From the NCBI GenBank assembly GCA_015059845.1, contig SUZR01000007.1, forward strand, positions 1 through 64,000: DNA of 64,000 nt, in the 5' to 3' direction. The notes beneath the pieces were generated by a model. It saw nothing but the letters and a program-made list of their open reading frames with translations. It made no database searches and was not told the origin of the DNA. The stretch's first letter is position 1. Each line of letters starts with the position of its first letter. The translations under genes were made by a program, and so were the position numbers. This stretch comes from Rikenellaceae bacterium (GTDB lineage Bacteria; Bacteroidota; Bacteroidia; Bacteroidales; Rikenellaceae). Below, in pieces: positions 1 through 7,317 of the stretch.

Positions 1-394
1 CGTCCCAATCGAAATCGATCGCCACCTCATTTGTAGGATCAGTGCCAATAGAAATCTTTGGCACAAGGTGCGAGAAAAAGCTTTTTGCGTTCTCTACGGC
101 CTCCTCCCACTTGGTCGATGTCGCAGCGATAACCTTCTGCGCAAGCAACGAATAGAAGTGCTCCTCATTACGCACATTAAAGAGGTCGATATGACAGATA
201 CGCAACTTGTTATCCTGCTCCATCGCTAACTTTGCGGCTTTGTTTACAAGTGAGCTCTTGCCCCAACCACGGGGCGAGATAATGATTGTATTGCTAAGCG
301 ACACAAAATTCCAAACCAAGTTGGTTGTTTCCACCTCTCGGTCTATGAAATTCTCATCGGTTGCTATTCTGCCATAGATAAAAGGAGCCTCCAT
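1..394 (-). CDS. Partial archaeal-type AAA ATPase (N-terminal part)
   Basis: Read from an ATG at 394 the minus strand stays open for 131 codons and runs off the left edge, so only the N-terminal part is here. It begins MEAPFIYGRI and carries a Walker A loop, PRGWGKSS, at about residues 41-48, followed by a strand ending in HIDLF. The short N-terminus before the P-loop, with a phrase on being bound to re-open FIDRE, resembles the AAA-like ATPases first described in archaea and common in Bacteroidetes, often with a C-terminal PD-(D/E)XK domain; that domain would lie outside the window. The upstream 100 bases are very AT-rich. Family call is by motif and general resemblance only. Confidence 0.7.
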   Translation of the reverse strand, partial: MEAPFIYGRIATDENFIDREVETTNLVWNFVSLSNTIIISPRGWGKSSLVNKAAKLAMEQDNKLRICHIDLFNVRNEEHFYSLLAQKVIAATSTKWEEAVENAKSFFSHLVPKISIGTDPTNEVAIDFDWD

Positions 395-588
395 AATCAG
401 CTTTTGTATGTTTTTGCAATATAGTACAAAATATGTAATTACACAAATTGTTATTACAAAAAGTGTAAATACAAATGATGTACTATGGGAAGGCGGAGAG
501 AATGACGGATATTATTAATGAGGATGTGAAAAACATCCCTGTCTGGTATAGGTGTATTAAATTTTACACCTTTGCCGGATGCTTCTTG

Positions 589-837
589 TTATTTACAATC
601 ACAGAGCCTGTCGTACTCTTCAATATTCAGTTTATCGAGTGTATCATCTGCAATTAATGGCTTGACATTGTATCTAAAACAATATTGCTCGGTTATGTTT
701 TGTCGATTCTCGCAACATAGTTTGATATCGTTCTCATCAACTTTTGTAAGTTCAGCAGCGGAGCGGATAGATCTCGCAATTGCCACTAACTCTCCGGCGG
801 CATTGAATATTAGTATCTGTGGTTGTTTTTCTGACAT
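589..837 (-). CDS. Small NUMOD1-like domain protein
   Basis: An 82-residue protein starting MSEKQPQ; an in-frame ATG at 900 is possible but adds a low-complexity tail, so 837 is preferred. The body (ILIFNAAGELVAIARS, then AAELT, IKLCCENR and a closing YCFRY) follows the pattern of NUMOD1 modules: a beta-turn, then a helix-turn-helix, then an aromatic-Arg-Tyr strand. NUMOD1 modules are DNA-binding add-ons of homing endonucleases; here the module stands alone with no nuclease. It is clearly related to the gene at 1033-1392, about 40 percent alike over the core. Function unknown; probably DNA binding. Both genes are transcribed leftward toward the ATPase at the window edge. Confidence 0.5.
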   Translation of the reverse strand: MSEKQPQILIFNAAGELVAIARSIRSAAELTKVDENDIKLCCENRQNITEQYCFRYNVKPLIADDTLDKLNIEEYDRLCDCK

Positions 838-911
838 ATTGGGTGGTTTTAATTCTCCCACAAAGTTAGTGATATTTTCTCCAAGTGAGTCCCGTGGCAA
901 CCACTAAAATT

Positions 912-985
912 AAATGCCCACCTCGCAGACTTGGAAAAATACCGAAGAATAGCGAGATGAGTGAAGGGCAATAGAGTGGGCATTT
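912..985. repeat. Inverted repeat between the two NUMOD1-like genes
   Basis: The 10-base arms AAATGCCCAC (912-921) and GTGGGCATTT (976-985) are perfect complements, enclosing 54 bases in which CTCGC (922-926) and GCGAG (952-956) can also pair. It lies in the gap between the two related small genes and would be transcribed with them. It could be a processed or regulatory RNA structure, or a terminator without a clear T-run. Structure is seen; role is not known. Confidence 0.5.
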
Positions 986-1032
986 ATTTTGCGCATCGTT
1001 GCAACCGCCTGATGCTTTGAGGGTTGCCGTTG

Positions 1033-1392
1033 TTAGTTCATTTCCTGGTGGGAGGTGGCAATCTTCACTCTTTGCCTGTCCTTTACCCTCTGGCGAATAT
1101 GTGCCATCTTACGGGTGGAGATGTACTTTCGCTTGATGCCACACAAGTCGTCATACTCTTTGAGTGTCAGATTGTCCAAATCGTCCATCTCCAATAGAAT
1201 ATCCGGATGTAGTTGTCGGTAATAATAGATTCCCGAGCGAACTGATTTACCGGTGCAACAATTATGTATTGCCGATTTGTTTTCGTGCGTCAATTCCGCA
1301 GCACAGTGCAGCGACCGAACAATTGCCACCAACACCCTTGCTCCATTGAATATAAGCACTTTGCACGGCCTTCTAAATTTACTTCTTCTCAT
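1033..1392 (-). CDS. Small NUMOD1-like domain protein with basic tail
   Basis: A 119-residue protein. Residues about 11-58 (VLIFNGARVLVAIVRS, CAAELT, IHNCCTGK, YYYRQ) match the gene at 589-837 and the NUMOD1 pattern. It differs in having a C-terminal basic stretch rich in Lys and Arg (RKYISTRKMAHIRQRVKDRQ) that would suit nucleic-acid binding. It is divergently oriented to the hip operon, with a palindrome (1405-1424) just in front of it that resembles the hip operator. Function unknown; duplication of a small DNA-binding module in an accessory region is the safest reading. Confidence 0.5.
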   Translation of the reverse strand: MRRSKFRRPCKVLIFNGARVLVAIVRSLHCAAELTHENKSAIHNCCTGKSVRSGIYYYRQLHPDILLEMDDLDNLTLKEYDDLCGIKRKYISTRKMAHIRQRVKDRQRVKIATSHQEMN

Positions 1393-1404
1393 TTGCGATG
1401 TGAT

Positions 1405-1424
1405 TTAATAGTTTAGACTATTAA
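1405..1424. promoter_or_regulatory. Palindrome TTAATAGT-N4-ACTATTAA, possible operator
   Basis: A perfect 8-base inverted repeat with a 4-base spacer lies 12 bases upstream of the start of the minus-strand gene at 1392. Its half site (AATAGT) recurs at 1808-1833 and 1851-1857 around the hip promoter, 400 bases away. Shared half sites suggest that one regulator, plausibly the HipB-like protein at 1872, binds at both places. Binding is inferred. Confidence 0.5.
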
Positions 1425-1807
1425 TGGAGTAGGAGTATTTTCGGCTTTTGGTTGACAACTATTTGCTCTCCCTAATCAATCCGCAAAGATTACGCCTATT
1501 GCGACTTGATTATCATCAGCTATCATCGTTTATCGCTGTTAATCAAATATTTGGGCCTTATTTGAACCTCAACTTTGTAAGGCTCTTATTATCAATAACT
1601 TTTACATTCTGCATCGGCAAGCAAAATTGTATACTAACGATAAACGATGATAAAACATTTTATCACAAAGGCTCGTTTGGAGTGCTTTTTTTGTGTATAG
1701 TGATTAAACCATTTATCACCGTTTATCATCGTTACGCAATATTTCTTCGCCCTATTTCACCCTCAACCGAAATTCCGGAGCTGCAAGCCTTAATAAATAA
1801 TTACTGC
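1425..1807. other. 383-base non-coding stretch with three GATAAACGATGATAAA-type repeats
   Basis: No convincing gene lies between the small minus-strand gene and hipB. Two 66-base direct copies (1508-1573 and 1702-1767, period 194, roughly two-thirds alike) share GATTA, a TATCAxCGTTTATC core, an AATATTT block and an end CCTCAAC. A third, inverted core is at 1635-1654. Spaced direct and inverted short cores of this kind are what arm-type binding sites of tyrosine recombinases look like, which would fit a mobile-element border, but no integrase gene is in this part of the window. Confidence 0.4.
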
Positions 1808-1857
1808 ATAATAGTTGCAAATTAAACTATTATAACTATATTTGCAGTGTAATAGTT
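1808..1857 (+). promoter_or_regulatory. hip operon promoter overlapped by palindromic operator
   Basis: A Bacteroidetes-type promoter is visible: TTG at 1815-1817, 19 bases, then TATATTTG at 1837-1844. A perfect 9-base inverted repeat, ATAATAGTT (1808-1816) and AACTATTAT (1825-1833), covers the -33 element and spacer, and a third half site TAATAGTT follows at 1850-1857. A repressor bound here would block the promoter, as expected for an autoregulated HipB-type antitoxin. Confidence 0.65.
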
Positions 1858-1871
1858 CTAAATAAAGCCGT

Positions 1872-2219
1872 ATGGAGAATATTTATATGTTATCAGATGC
1901 AACAATCCTCGCCAAACTTGGTGCCAGAATTAAGAGTTCTCGCCTGAAACAAAATATCACACAGGAGAGCCTTGCTATATCTGCCAATATATCACTATCT
2001 TCCGTTAAAAAGATTGAGAGTGGGGAGATAAAGTCATTTGATTCATTATTACGCGTGCTACGAGTATTAGGCAAATTGGATATATTCCAGTCGGTGGTTG
2101 ATGAAGAGCAGCTAAGCCCAAGTGAATATTACGAGTTAGTAAACTCAACCAAAAAGGTAACACGTAAGCGAGCCGTAGGCAAAATAAATGCTAACAAAAA
2201 GGAGGAATCAGAATGGTAG
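1872..2219 (+). CDS. hipB: HipB-like antitoxin, Xre-family HTH repressor
   Basis: A 115-residue protein with a canonical Xre/Cro helix-turn-helix at about residues 15-75 (LGARIKSSRLKQNITQESLA, SANISLSSVKKIESGE, then SFDSLLRVLRVLGKL), followed by a basic tail (KKVTRKRAVGK). In HipBA modules HipB binds operator palindromes, neutralises the HipA kinase and represses its own operon. Its stop overlaps the start of hipA by 7 bases (2213-2219), the usual translational coupling. A second ATG, at 1887, could be the start. The palindrome-covered promoter just upstream fits autoregulation. Identification is from the HTH pattern and the adjacent hipA. Confidence 0.88.
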   Translation: MENIYMLSDATILAKLGARIKSSRLKQNITQESLAISANISLSSVKKIESGEIKSFDSLLRVLRVLGKLDIFQSVVDEEQLSPSEYYELVNSTKKVTRKRAVGKINANKKEESEW

Positions 2220-3493
2220 ATGTTGCAATAGTAAAAATGTTTGGCAATCCAATAGGTGTATTCCGTTGGGATAGTCGTTATGACATTGTACAGTTTGAGT
2301 ACAACAAAGATTTTATAGGGCGAGGGCTGGAACCGTCTCCTCTGATGATGCCGGTACAGTCCGGTCGTATCTATTCGTTTGGAGACATCGGACGAGAGAC
2401 CTTTAAGGGGCTCCCGGGACTACTTGCCGACTCATTACCTGACACCTATGGTCGCGCCTTATTTGATAGGTGGCTTACTCTAACGGGGCGTACAAGCAGC
2501 AACATCGTGGAGACTCTTTGTTTCTTAGGGAAACGATGTATGGGGGCATTAGAATTTGAGCCTGCAATAGATGTCGATTACAACCTGGACTCAAAGATTG
2601 CCATTGACTCACTGGTTGAAGTTGCACGAGAGGCTTTATTGAATAAAGAGAATTTTGGCGTCAATATCAACGACGACAAAAAAGCTGCCATTGCAGAAAT
2701 CCTCCAATTGGGAACATCTGCCGGAGGTCAAAGAGCAAAGGCTATAATAGCGTACAATAAAACGACTGGCGAGGTTCGCTCCGGGCAAACTGATGTGCCT
2801 GATGGTTTTGATTACTACATTATTAAATTAGATGGCGTCTCGGCAACAACTGGATTCCGTGAGACTGAGAATTATGGTCGTTTGGAGTACTCGTTCTATA
2901 AGTTGGTTAAGGCTTGTGGAATAGATATGTCTGAATGCTCACTTATAGAGGAGAATGGTAGAGCACATTTCCTTACTAAACGTTTCGACCGTGAGAATGG
3001 CAAAAAGGTTCATATGCAGACGCTGTGTGGTATTGCACATTACGACTACCGCCTGCATCGTGCATACTCATATGAACAAGCATTCAATGTAATGCGAGCT
3101 CTCAAACTGCCTTATTCGCAAGCGCAGGAGATGTTCCGCCGAATGGTTTTCAATGTTATTGTGCGAAATCAAGATGATCATACCAAAAATATATCCTTCT
3201 TGATGGGAGAAGATGGCGTTTGGCGACTCTCGCCGGCCTATGATATGGGATATTCATATAATCCTAATGGCGGTTGGACTGCAACTCACCAGATGTCTAT
3301 CAATGGAAAATTTGACGACATTACTCGAAAAGACCTTCTCGAATGTGGTGCAAAAAACAATATAAAGAATGCCTCGCTAATAATCGATGAGGTATGCGAG
3401 ATTGCTTCACAATGGCCAATAATGGCGAAAGAGTGTGATGTACCACAAAGTATGATTGATGATATCAAAGATAATATGCTTCTACATATATAA
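2213..3493 (+). CDS. hipA: HipA-like serine/threonine kinase toxin
   Basis: A 426-residue protein with the HipA layout: an N-terminal subdomain (GLPGLLADSLPDTYGRALFDRW, residues 67-87), a Gly-rich ATP loop (LGTSAGGQRAKA, about 166-177), a lysine strand (YYIIKLDG, 201-208), the catalytic loop RNQDDHTKN (318-326, Asp321 aligning with E. coli Asp309), and the metal-binding LSPAYDM (Asp344). Known HipA enzymes phosphorylate aminoacyl-tRNA synthetases, such as GltX in E. coli, and stall translation. An AGGAGG ribosome site lies within the end of hipB. Length and motifs look intact, so it is probably active. The next gene starts 12 bases after it, so it shares an operon with the ATPase-nuclease and HEPN-like genes. 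Confidence 0.9.
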   Translation: MVDVAIVKMFGNPIGVFRWDSRYDIVQFEYNKDFIGRGLEPSPLMMPVQSGRIYSFGDIGRETFKGLPGLLADSLPDTYGRALFDRWLTLTGRTSSNIVETLCFLGKRCMGALEFEPAIDVDYNLDSKIAIDSLVEVAREALLNKENFGVNINDDKKAAIAEILQLGTSAGGQRAKAIIAYNKTTGEVRSGQTDVPDGFDYYIIKLDGVSATTGFRETENYGRLEYSFYKLVKACGIDMSECSLIEENGRAHFLTKRFDRENGKKVHMQTLCGIAHYDYRLHRAYSYEQAFNVMRALKLPYSQAQEMFRRMVFNVIVRNQDDHTKNISFLMGEDGVWRLSPAYDMGYSYNPNGGWTATHQMSINGKFDDITRKDLLECGAKNNIKNASLIIDEVCEIASQWPIMAKECDVPQSMIDDIKDNMLLHI

Positions 3494-3505
3494 AACCTAT
3501 AAACC

Positions 3506-5446
3506 ATGAGCACTAACCTTAAAATTAACGCCCAATCTATTAGGACGGAATTATCCTCATATAAGAACAAGCCTCTCGATTGTCTTTTTGAATATATTTG
3601 GAATTCTTTTGATGCAAATGCGACAGAAGTTAAATTGAGTTTTGATATCCCGGCAGAAGGGATTGGCATGGCATGCAATGTTAAATTGACTGATAATGGC
3701 GATGGTTGGGATTTTGATGATGATGCAACAACTAACAACTTCATGTCTTCTGTAAAGCAACCAAGAGCTGACCACACATTCCCAAAAGGTCACTATGGTA
3801 GAGGTAGATATGCGTTTATATGGATCGCTGAACAATTGTGCGTGTTTAGTAAATCCAAACAATTGATTTTAAACCATAATACCGAGATACAAAAGAATAA
3901 TAGTGATAGAGAGATCAATGGTACTGAAGTTTGTTTTATTAATATTACAACAGCTTTCTCGGATACTCTTTTATCTTGCGATTTACCATTAAGTATTCTG
4001 CTTGAATTTGGATGGCTATTACTTGAAAATAATAATTTCAAGATTTACATAAATGACACACTATTAGATGCAGGCTCTTTGATCAAAGAATCTATTGAAA
4101 TTCATTATGCCGATCTATCTGACGAAATTAGAGGCAGATTTGAAAGTGATTTTTATGCAAGAATTATTGTTTGGAATCAGAAACCATCAGAATTTTCAAA
4201 GTTTTATTTTATCGATGGAACTGGACGGGAGATCGCAAAACGGAATACTGGACTAAATAAAAAGGGAGATGATTTTTGGCATTCTGTATATATTTCTTCT
4301 TCATTGTTTTCAAATAGTTCTGACATTATTATGGAAGAAGGTAGCGATAACCCAGAACTAGAGTTTGATGTTAAACATGCAAGACGGACGCGAAATCAGA
4401 TCATAAATTACTTGAGAACAAGATTAGTAGATATAAGAAAACCATATCTTAAAGTTCAGTCAAATCAATTGTACCAGGACTTGCAGGATAGTAATATAAT
4501 TCCAATATTAGAGGATTACGGTATATATGATGCAGAAGCGTATGAAGAGCTAATTAAAACAGTTTATACAATTACACCCTCACTATTTACCGGAAAGAGT
4601 GCCTCTGACAAGAAGTTTATATGCTCCACTTTTGCTGGCCTTCTTTCTTCCCAAGACAGTAATATCATCCAAGTTATATTAGAGCAAATGCAAGAATTGA
4701 CGGAGGATGAGAAAAAGGATTTATTAGATATACTAAATAGGACATCTTTATCGAATATCATTAAGACAATCAAAGAGGTAGATCATCGTCTTGAGGTAAT
4801 TGATAAACTTAAACTTCTGATATCTGAATATGAGAAAGAAACATTGGAAGTAAAACATATCCAAAAAATACTTGACGAAAATTTTTGGATATTTGGCGAG
4901 CAATTTAGACTGTTTAGTTCAACTGAAGGCTCGTTGAAAAATGTTTTATTATCGTATGCTAGGGAAATACTAGAAATTGAGGACCCTGAATTATCTAACA
5001 GTCCGACAGGTGAGGTTGATTTGTTTTTAACAAAAAGTGAATGGTGCGGTGAATGTCTGCAGCGCAATATAATCGTAGAAATTAAGAGGGCTTCCAAAAC
5101 TCTAAAGAAAGCAGAATATGATCAAATCGAAGGTTATATGGAGCGTATAAAAGCTGAAAGTATGTGTAATGGAGAAAACCAATATTGGGAATTTTATCTA
5201 ATAGGCAAGGATTATGATCAACACGTTGCCGACAAGATCGATTCTGCAAAAAATCACGGAGAGAAAGATCGTGGTCTATGCCATAATGTAAAGGATGGCA
5301 AGATTAAGATTTATGTTAGAAAATGGTCCGATATATTAGAGGTGGAATGGGGTAATAAAATGAGATATCTGAAAGATAAATTACTAATAGAATCTCGACA
5401 ACCCCAAAATAACCCTGATGAGATAACCACACAACTATTATCATAG
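3506..5446 (+). CDS. GHKL (Hsp90-type) ATPase with C-terminal PD-(D/E)XK nuclease domain
   Basis: A 646-residue protein in two parts. The N-terminus is a GHKL ATP-binding fold: N box EYIWNSFDANA (29-39; Glu29, Asn33, Asp36), G1 box DNGDG (63-67) and a glycine-rich lid GHYGRGRYAF (95-104). After a long middle region, a helix HIQKILDENFWIFG (451-464) leads into a nuclease core with EVDLFL (503-508), VEIKRAS (524-530, the ExK pair Glu525/Lys527) and DQIEGY (539-544). The ILDENFWIFG entry plus EVD and ExK spacing resembles DUF4263/Shedu nucleases. It has no signal peptide or membrane segment. ATP-gated cleavage of nucleic acid is inferred. It is AT-rich, sits 12 bases behind hipA and 24 bases ahead of the next gene, and probably belongs to a defence operon. 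Confidence 0.75.
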   Translation: MSTNLKINAQSIRTELSSYKNKPLDCLFEYIWNSFDANATEVKLSFDIPAEGIGMACNVKLTDNGDGWDFDDDATTNNFMSSVKQPRADHTFPKGHYGRGRYAFIWIAEQLCVFSKSKQLILNHNTEIQKNNSDREINGTEVCFINITTAFSDTLLSCDLPLSILLEFGWLLLENNNFKIYINDTLLDAGSLIKESIEIHYADLSDEIRGRFESDFYARIIVWNQKPSEFSKFYFIDGTGREIAKRNTGLNKKGDDFWHSVYISSSLFSNSSDIIMEEGSDNPELEFDVKHARRTRNQIINYLRTRLVDIRKPYLKVQSNQLYQDLQDSNIIPILEDYGIYDAEAYEELIKTVYTITPSLFTGKSASDKKFICSTFAGLLSSQDSNIIQVILEQMQELTEDEKKDLLDILNRTSLSNIIKTIKEVDHRLEVIDKLKLLISEYEKETLEVKHIQKILDENFWIFGEQFRLFSSTEGSLKNVLLSYAREILEIEDPELSNSPTGEVDLFLTKSEWCGECLQRNIIVEIKRASKTLKKAEYDQIEGYMERIKAESMCNGENQYWEFYLIGKDYDQHVADKIDSAKNHGEKDRGLCHNVKDGKIKIYVRKWSDILEVEWGNKMRYLKDKLLIESRQPQNNPDEITTQLLS

Positions 5447-5470
5447 ACATCAAATAAAAATTAGGAGGAG

Positions 5471-6511
5471 ATGACAAATAAAGATATAATATTGCACGAA
5501 CTTACATCAGATGAAATATCGGCTGGAAAGCCATTTGCGCACTTCGGCTGGGAAGGAGGAAAAGAATTCTCATTTATGTGTATTTCTGATGGGTATTGGG
5601 AATCTGCAAAAATCATATTGATTACTATGATCAATGACTCTGGCAATTTTGCATTAGTAGATTCTCTTATATATCCTCTATTTTTCAATTATAGACACTC
5701 TGTTGAGACCATGCTAAAAGCGCTATATTTTAGTTATGGGAATCAAACAGAAGAGGCTCGACAAAATTTTTTGAAAGTAGGACATAATCTAGAGAATTTG
5801 TGGGGCATATTACGGCCTTTTTTGATTAAGGGTGTAAAACATGTAGGAAGCGAAGTTGATCTAACCACAATAGAACACTATATAAAGTCAATAAATGCTT
5901 TTGATCCAGATTCAATGATAATGCGGTATCCTATTGAAAAGAATCTAAAGGTTAACAAAGAACAAGAATCTCATTTTGACTTTATTAATTTCGGGGAGCG
6001 TATGAATGACCTCTGTGACTCGCTAAGACAATTGAATTATGACTTATCTAATCAAATGACAGATACCGCATCTTCTGAAGAGCTTGATATATATCTTGGT
6101 ATCTATGAAAAATATCGTCAAGAAATAATAAACTTTATATCTATTTTGGAAATCGAATCTAAGAAAGAGTCGGAAAGGGCATTTACAATTGAAACCTTAT
6201 TTAATAGTTTAAATAATAAACAAATATCACCCATATTACAATATCTTAATGATTGTGATTCCGACCTTCTTATTTTATTTGATAATTTATTTTACGGAGG
6301 TAGAAGTGTTAATGAGCATGTCGTTCGCCTATCAAACTCTGCTGTTACTAGACAGAAAGAATTCGTGAAATTTTGTAATGAATTAATGAACCAAGACGGT
6401 CTTTGTTTTGGTAAACGTCCTGAACCTGGGCAAATAAATATCTATGAAAAAACAGCTTCTGCTCTTTTGGAAGGAATCTCCACAGCCATTTCCATTCTAA
6501 ATCTAGAATAA
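5471..6511 (+). CDS. HEPN-like protein, last gene of the hip operon
   Basis: A 346-residue all-alpha protein. Residues about 70-115 (YRHSVETMLKALYF, then GHNLENLW) followed by MRYPIEKN resemble the helical core of HEPN-fold proteins, in which an arginine-histidine start, a lysine-leucine helix and an HxLxxL segment are typical. The classical catalytic R-x4-6-H is not in that core; an R-x4-H string (RSVNEH, 278-283) occurs further on and may be chance. HEPN proteins are often RNases in defence or toxin systems. A good ribosome site (AGGAGG) precedes the ATG by a few bases. It is AT-rich like its operon partners. Alternative: an uncharacterised helical partner of the ATPase. Confidence 0.5.
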   Translation: MTNKDIILHELTSDEISAGKPFAHFGWEGGKEFSFMCISDGYWESAKIILITMINDSGNFALVDSLIYPLFFNYRHSVETMLKALYFSYGNQTEEARQNFLKVGHNLENLWGILRPFLIKGVKHVGSEVDLTTIEHYIKSINAFDPDSMIMRYPIEKNLKVNKEQESHFDFINFGERMNDLCDSLRQLNYDLSNQMTDTASSEELDIYLGIYEKYRQEIINFISILEIESKKESERAFTIETLFNSLNNKQISPILQYLNDCDSDLLILFDNLFYGGRSVNEHVVRLSNSAVTRQKEFVKFCNELMNQDGLCFGKRPEPGQINIYEKTASALLEGISTAISILNLE

Positions 6512-6917
6512 GAGGTTAAAATTGATTGTTATACAAGTTTTGTATTTGCGGTAAAACCGAGGCATTTCAAAACACGCTGCTAAATAAAAAGCATACGGCC
6601 CAAGCGGACTATCCTCTTTGGGAAAAGTACAGTACAAACATTTGTAACACTCGACACATCAACACGATACACAAATAAAAGTGAAACGATTTTGCACACA
6701 AAACTGGTTATCGCTTTTCTGAACAGAAGTTCAGGAATAAAACGAGGACAACCACACAATACCTATAATATCATCATAACCGATACCAAGCAGAGGCAAC
6801 ACCTCTGCTTTTTTGTGTCGTTGTCCAACCTTTTCGGACGCAAGTCCCTACTCTTTCAATGAAGCGACCTCAATCGCACAGATATAAACTTATGTTTAAC
6901 CAATAAAACCAAGAACT
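6512..6917. other. 406-base gap with small hairpins and the operon terminator
   Basis: No open frame here looks like a gene. It contains a small hairpin CTGAAC-GAAG-type (6719-6734), AT-rich leader-like sequence and the terminator at 6790-6814. The stretch from about 6640 to 6780 could be the 5' part of a small RNA ending at that terminator, but no clear promoter is seen. Confidence 0.4.
6790..6814 (+). terminator. Rho-independent terminator downstream of the hip operon
   Basis: A 7-base perfect stem, GCAGAGG (6790-6796) and CCTCTGC (6802-6808), with a 5-base loop and six T residues. It is about 280 bases behind the last operon gene. Confidence 0.8.
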
Positions 6918-7271
6918 ATGGAAGTATTAACAATCGAACACAGCGCCTTTCAGCAGCTGATTAGCAAAATTGATGCAATGGATGAGTTCATCCGCAAAGC
7001 CAAGTTAGAGCAGCAAAGTTCCCTCGACGATGATTGGGTTGATGGGCAGGCGGTATGCGAGTATCTCTGCATCTGCGACAAAACCTTGCAACGCCTACGC
7101 AGTGCCGGCAAAATTACTTACAGCACCATAGGCAACAAGTATTACTATCAGATTGCCGAAATTAAGCGTTGCCTGCGTGCTCACACAATCAAAAGTAGCG
7201 AGGAGATGCTGCAAAACCTAATCGCCCATAAGCGAAATAGCAAAGCGAAGGCGAGTGCTAATGTTCAGTAA
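6918..7271 (+). CDS. Excisionase-like HTH_17 domain protein
   Basis: A 117-residue protein. After an N-terminal coiled-coil-like segment (FQQLISKIDAMDEFIRKA) comes a winged HTH of the MerR/excisionase type (DGQAVCEYLCICDKTLQRLR, AGKITYSTIGNKYYYQIAEIKRCL, residues about 43-90). Such small HTH_17 proteins are abundant in Bacteroidetes conjugative and mobilisable elements, where they control excision or mobilisation genes. It stands alone here with its own terminator and supports the view that 1-7880 is, or was, an integrated element. Exact target unknown. Confidence 0.75.
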   Translation: MEVLTIEHSAFQQLISKIDAMDEFIRKAKLEQQSSLDDDWVDGQAVCEYLCICDKTLQRLRSAGKITYSTIGNKYYYQIAEIKRCLRAHTIKSSEEMLQNLIAHKRNSKAKASANVQ

Positions 7272-7273
7272 AC

Positions 7274-7317
7274 CGAAGAGAGGTGGCTACAAATAGAGGC
7301 CATCTCTCTTCGATTTT
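7274..7317 (+). terminator. Terminator of the HTH_17 gene
   Basis: A 14-base stem (7274-7287 with 7299-7312, one G-T pair) begins three bases after the stop codon and is followed by ATTTT. Confidence 0.8.

Noticed and set aside
475..657. 60-codon plus-strand frame near the left edge
   Set aside because: Overlaps the end of a better-supported minus-strand gene and reads like chance.
1448..1825. 125-codon frame between the small gene and hipB
   Set aside because: Covers the repeats and the hip operator; no start context, no family resemblance.
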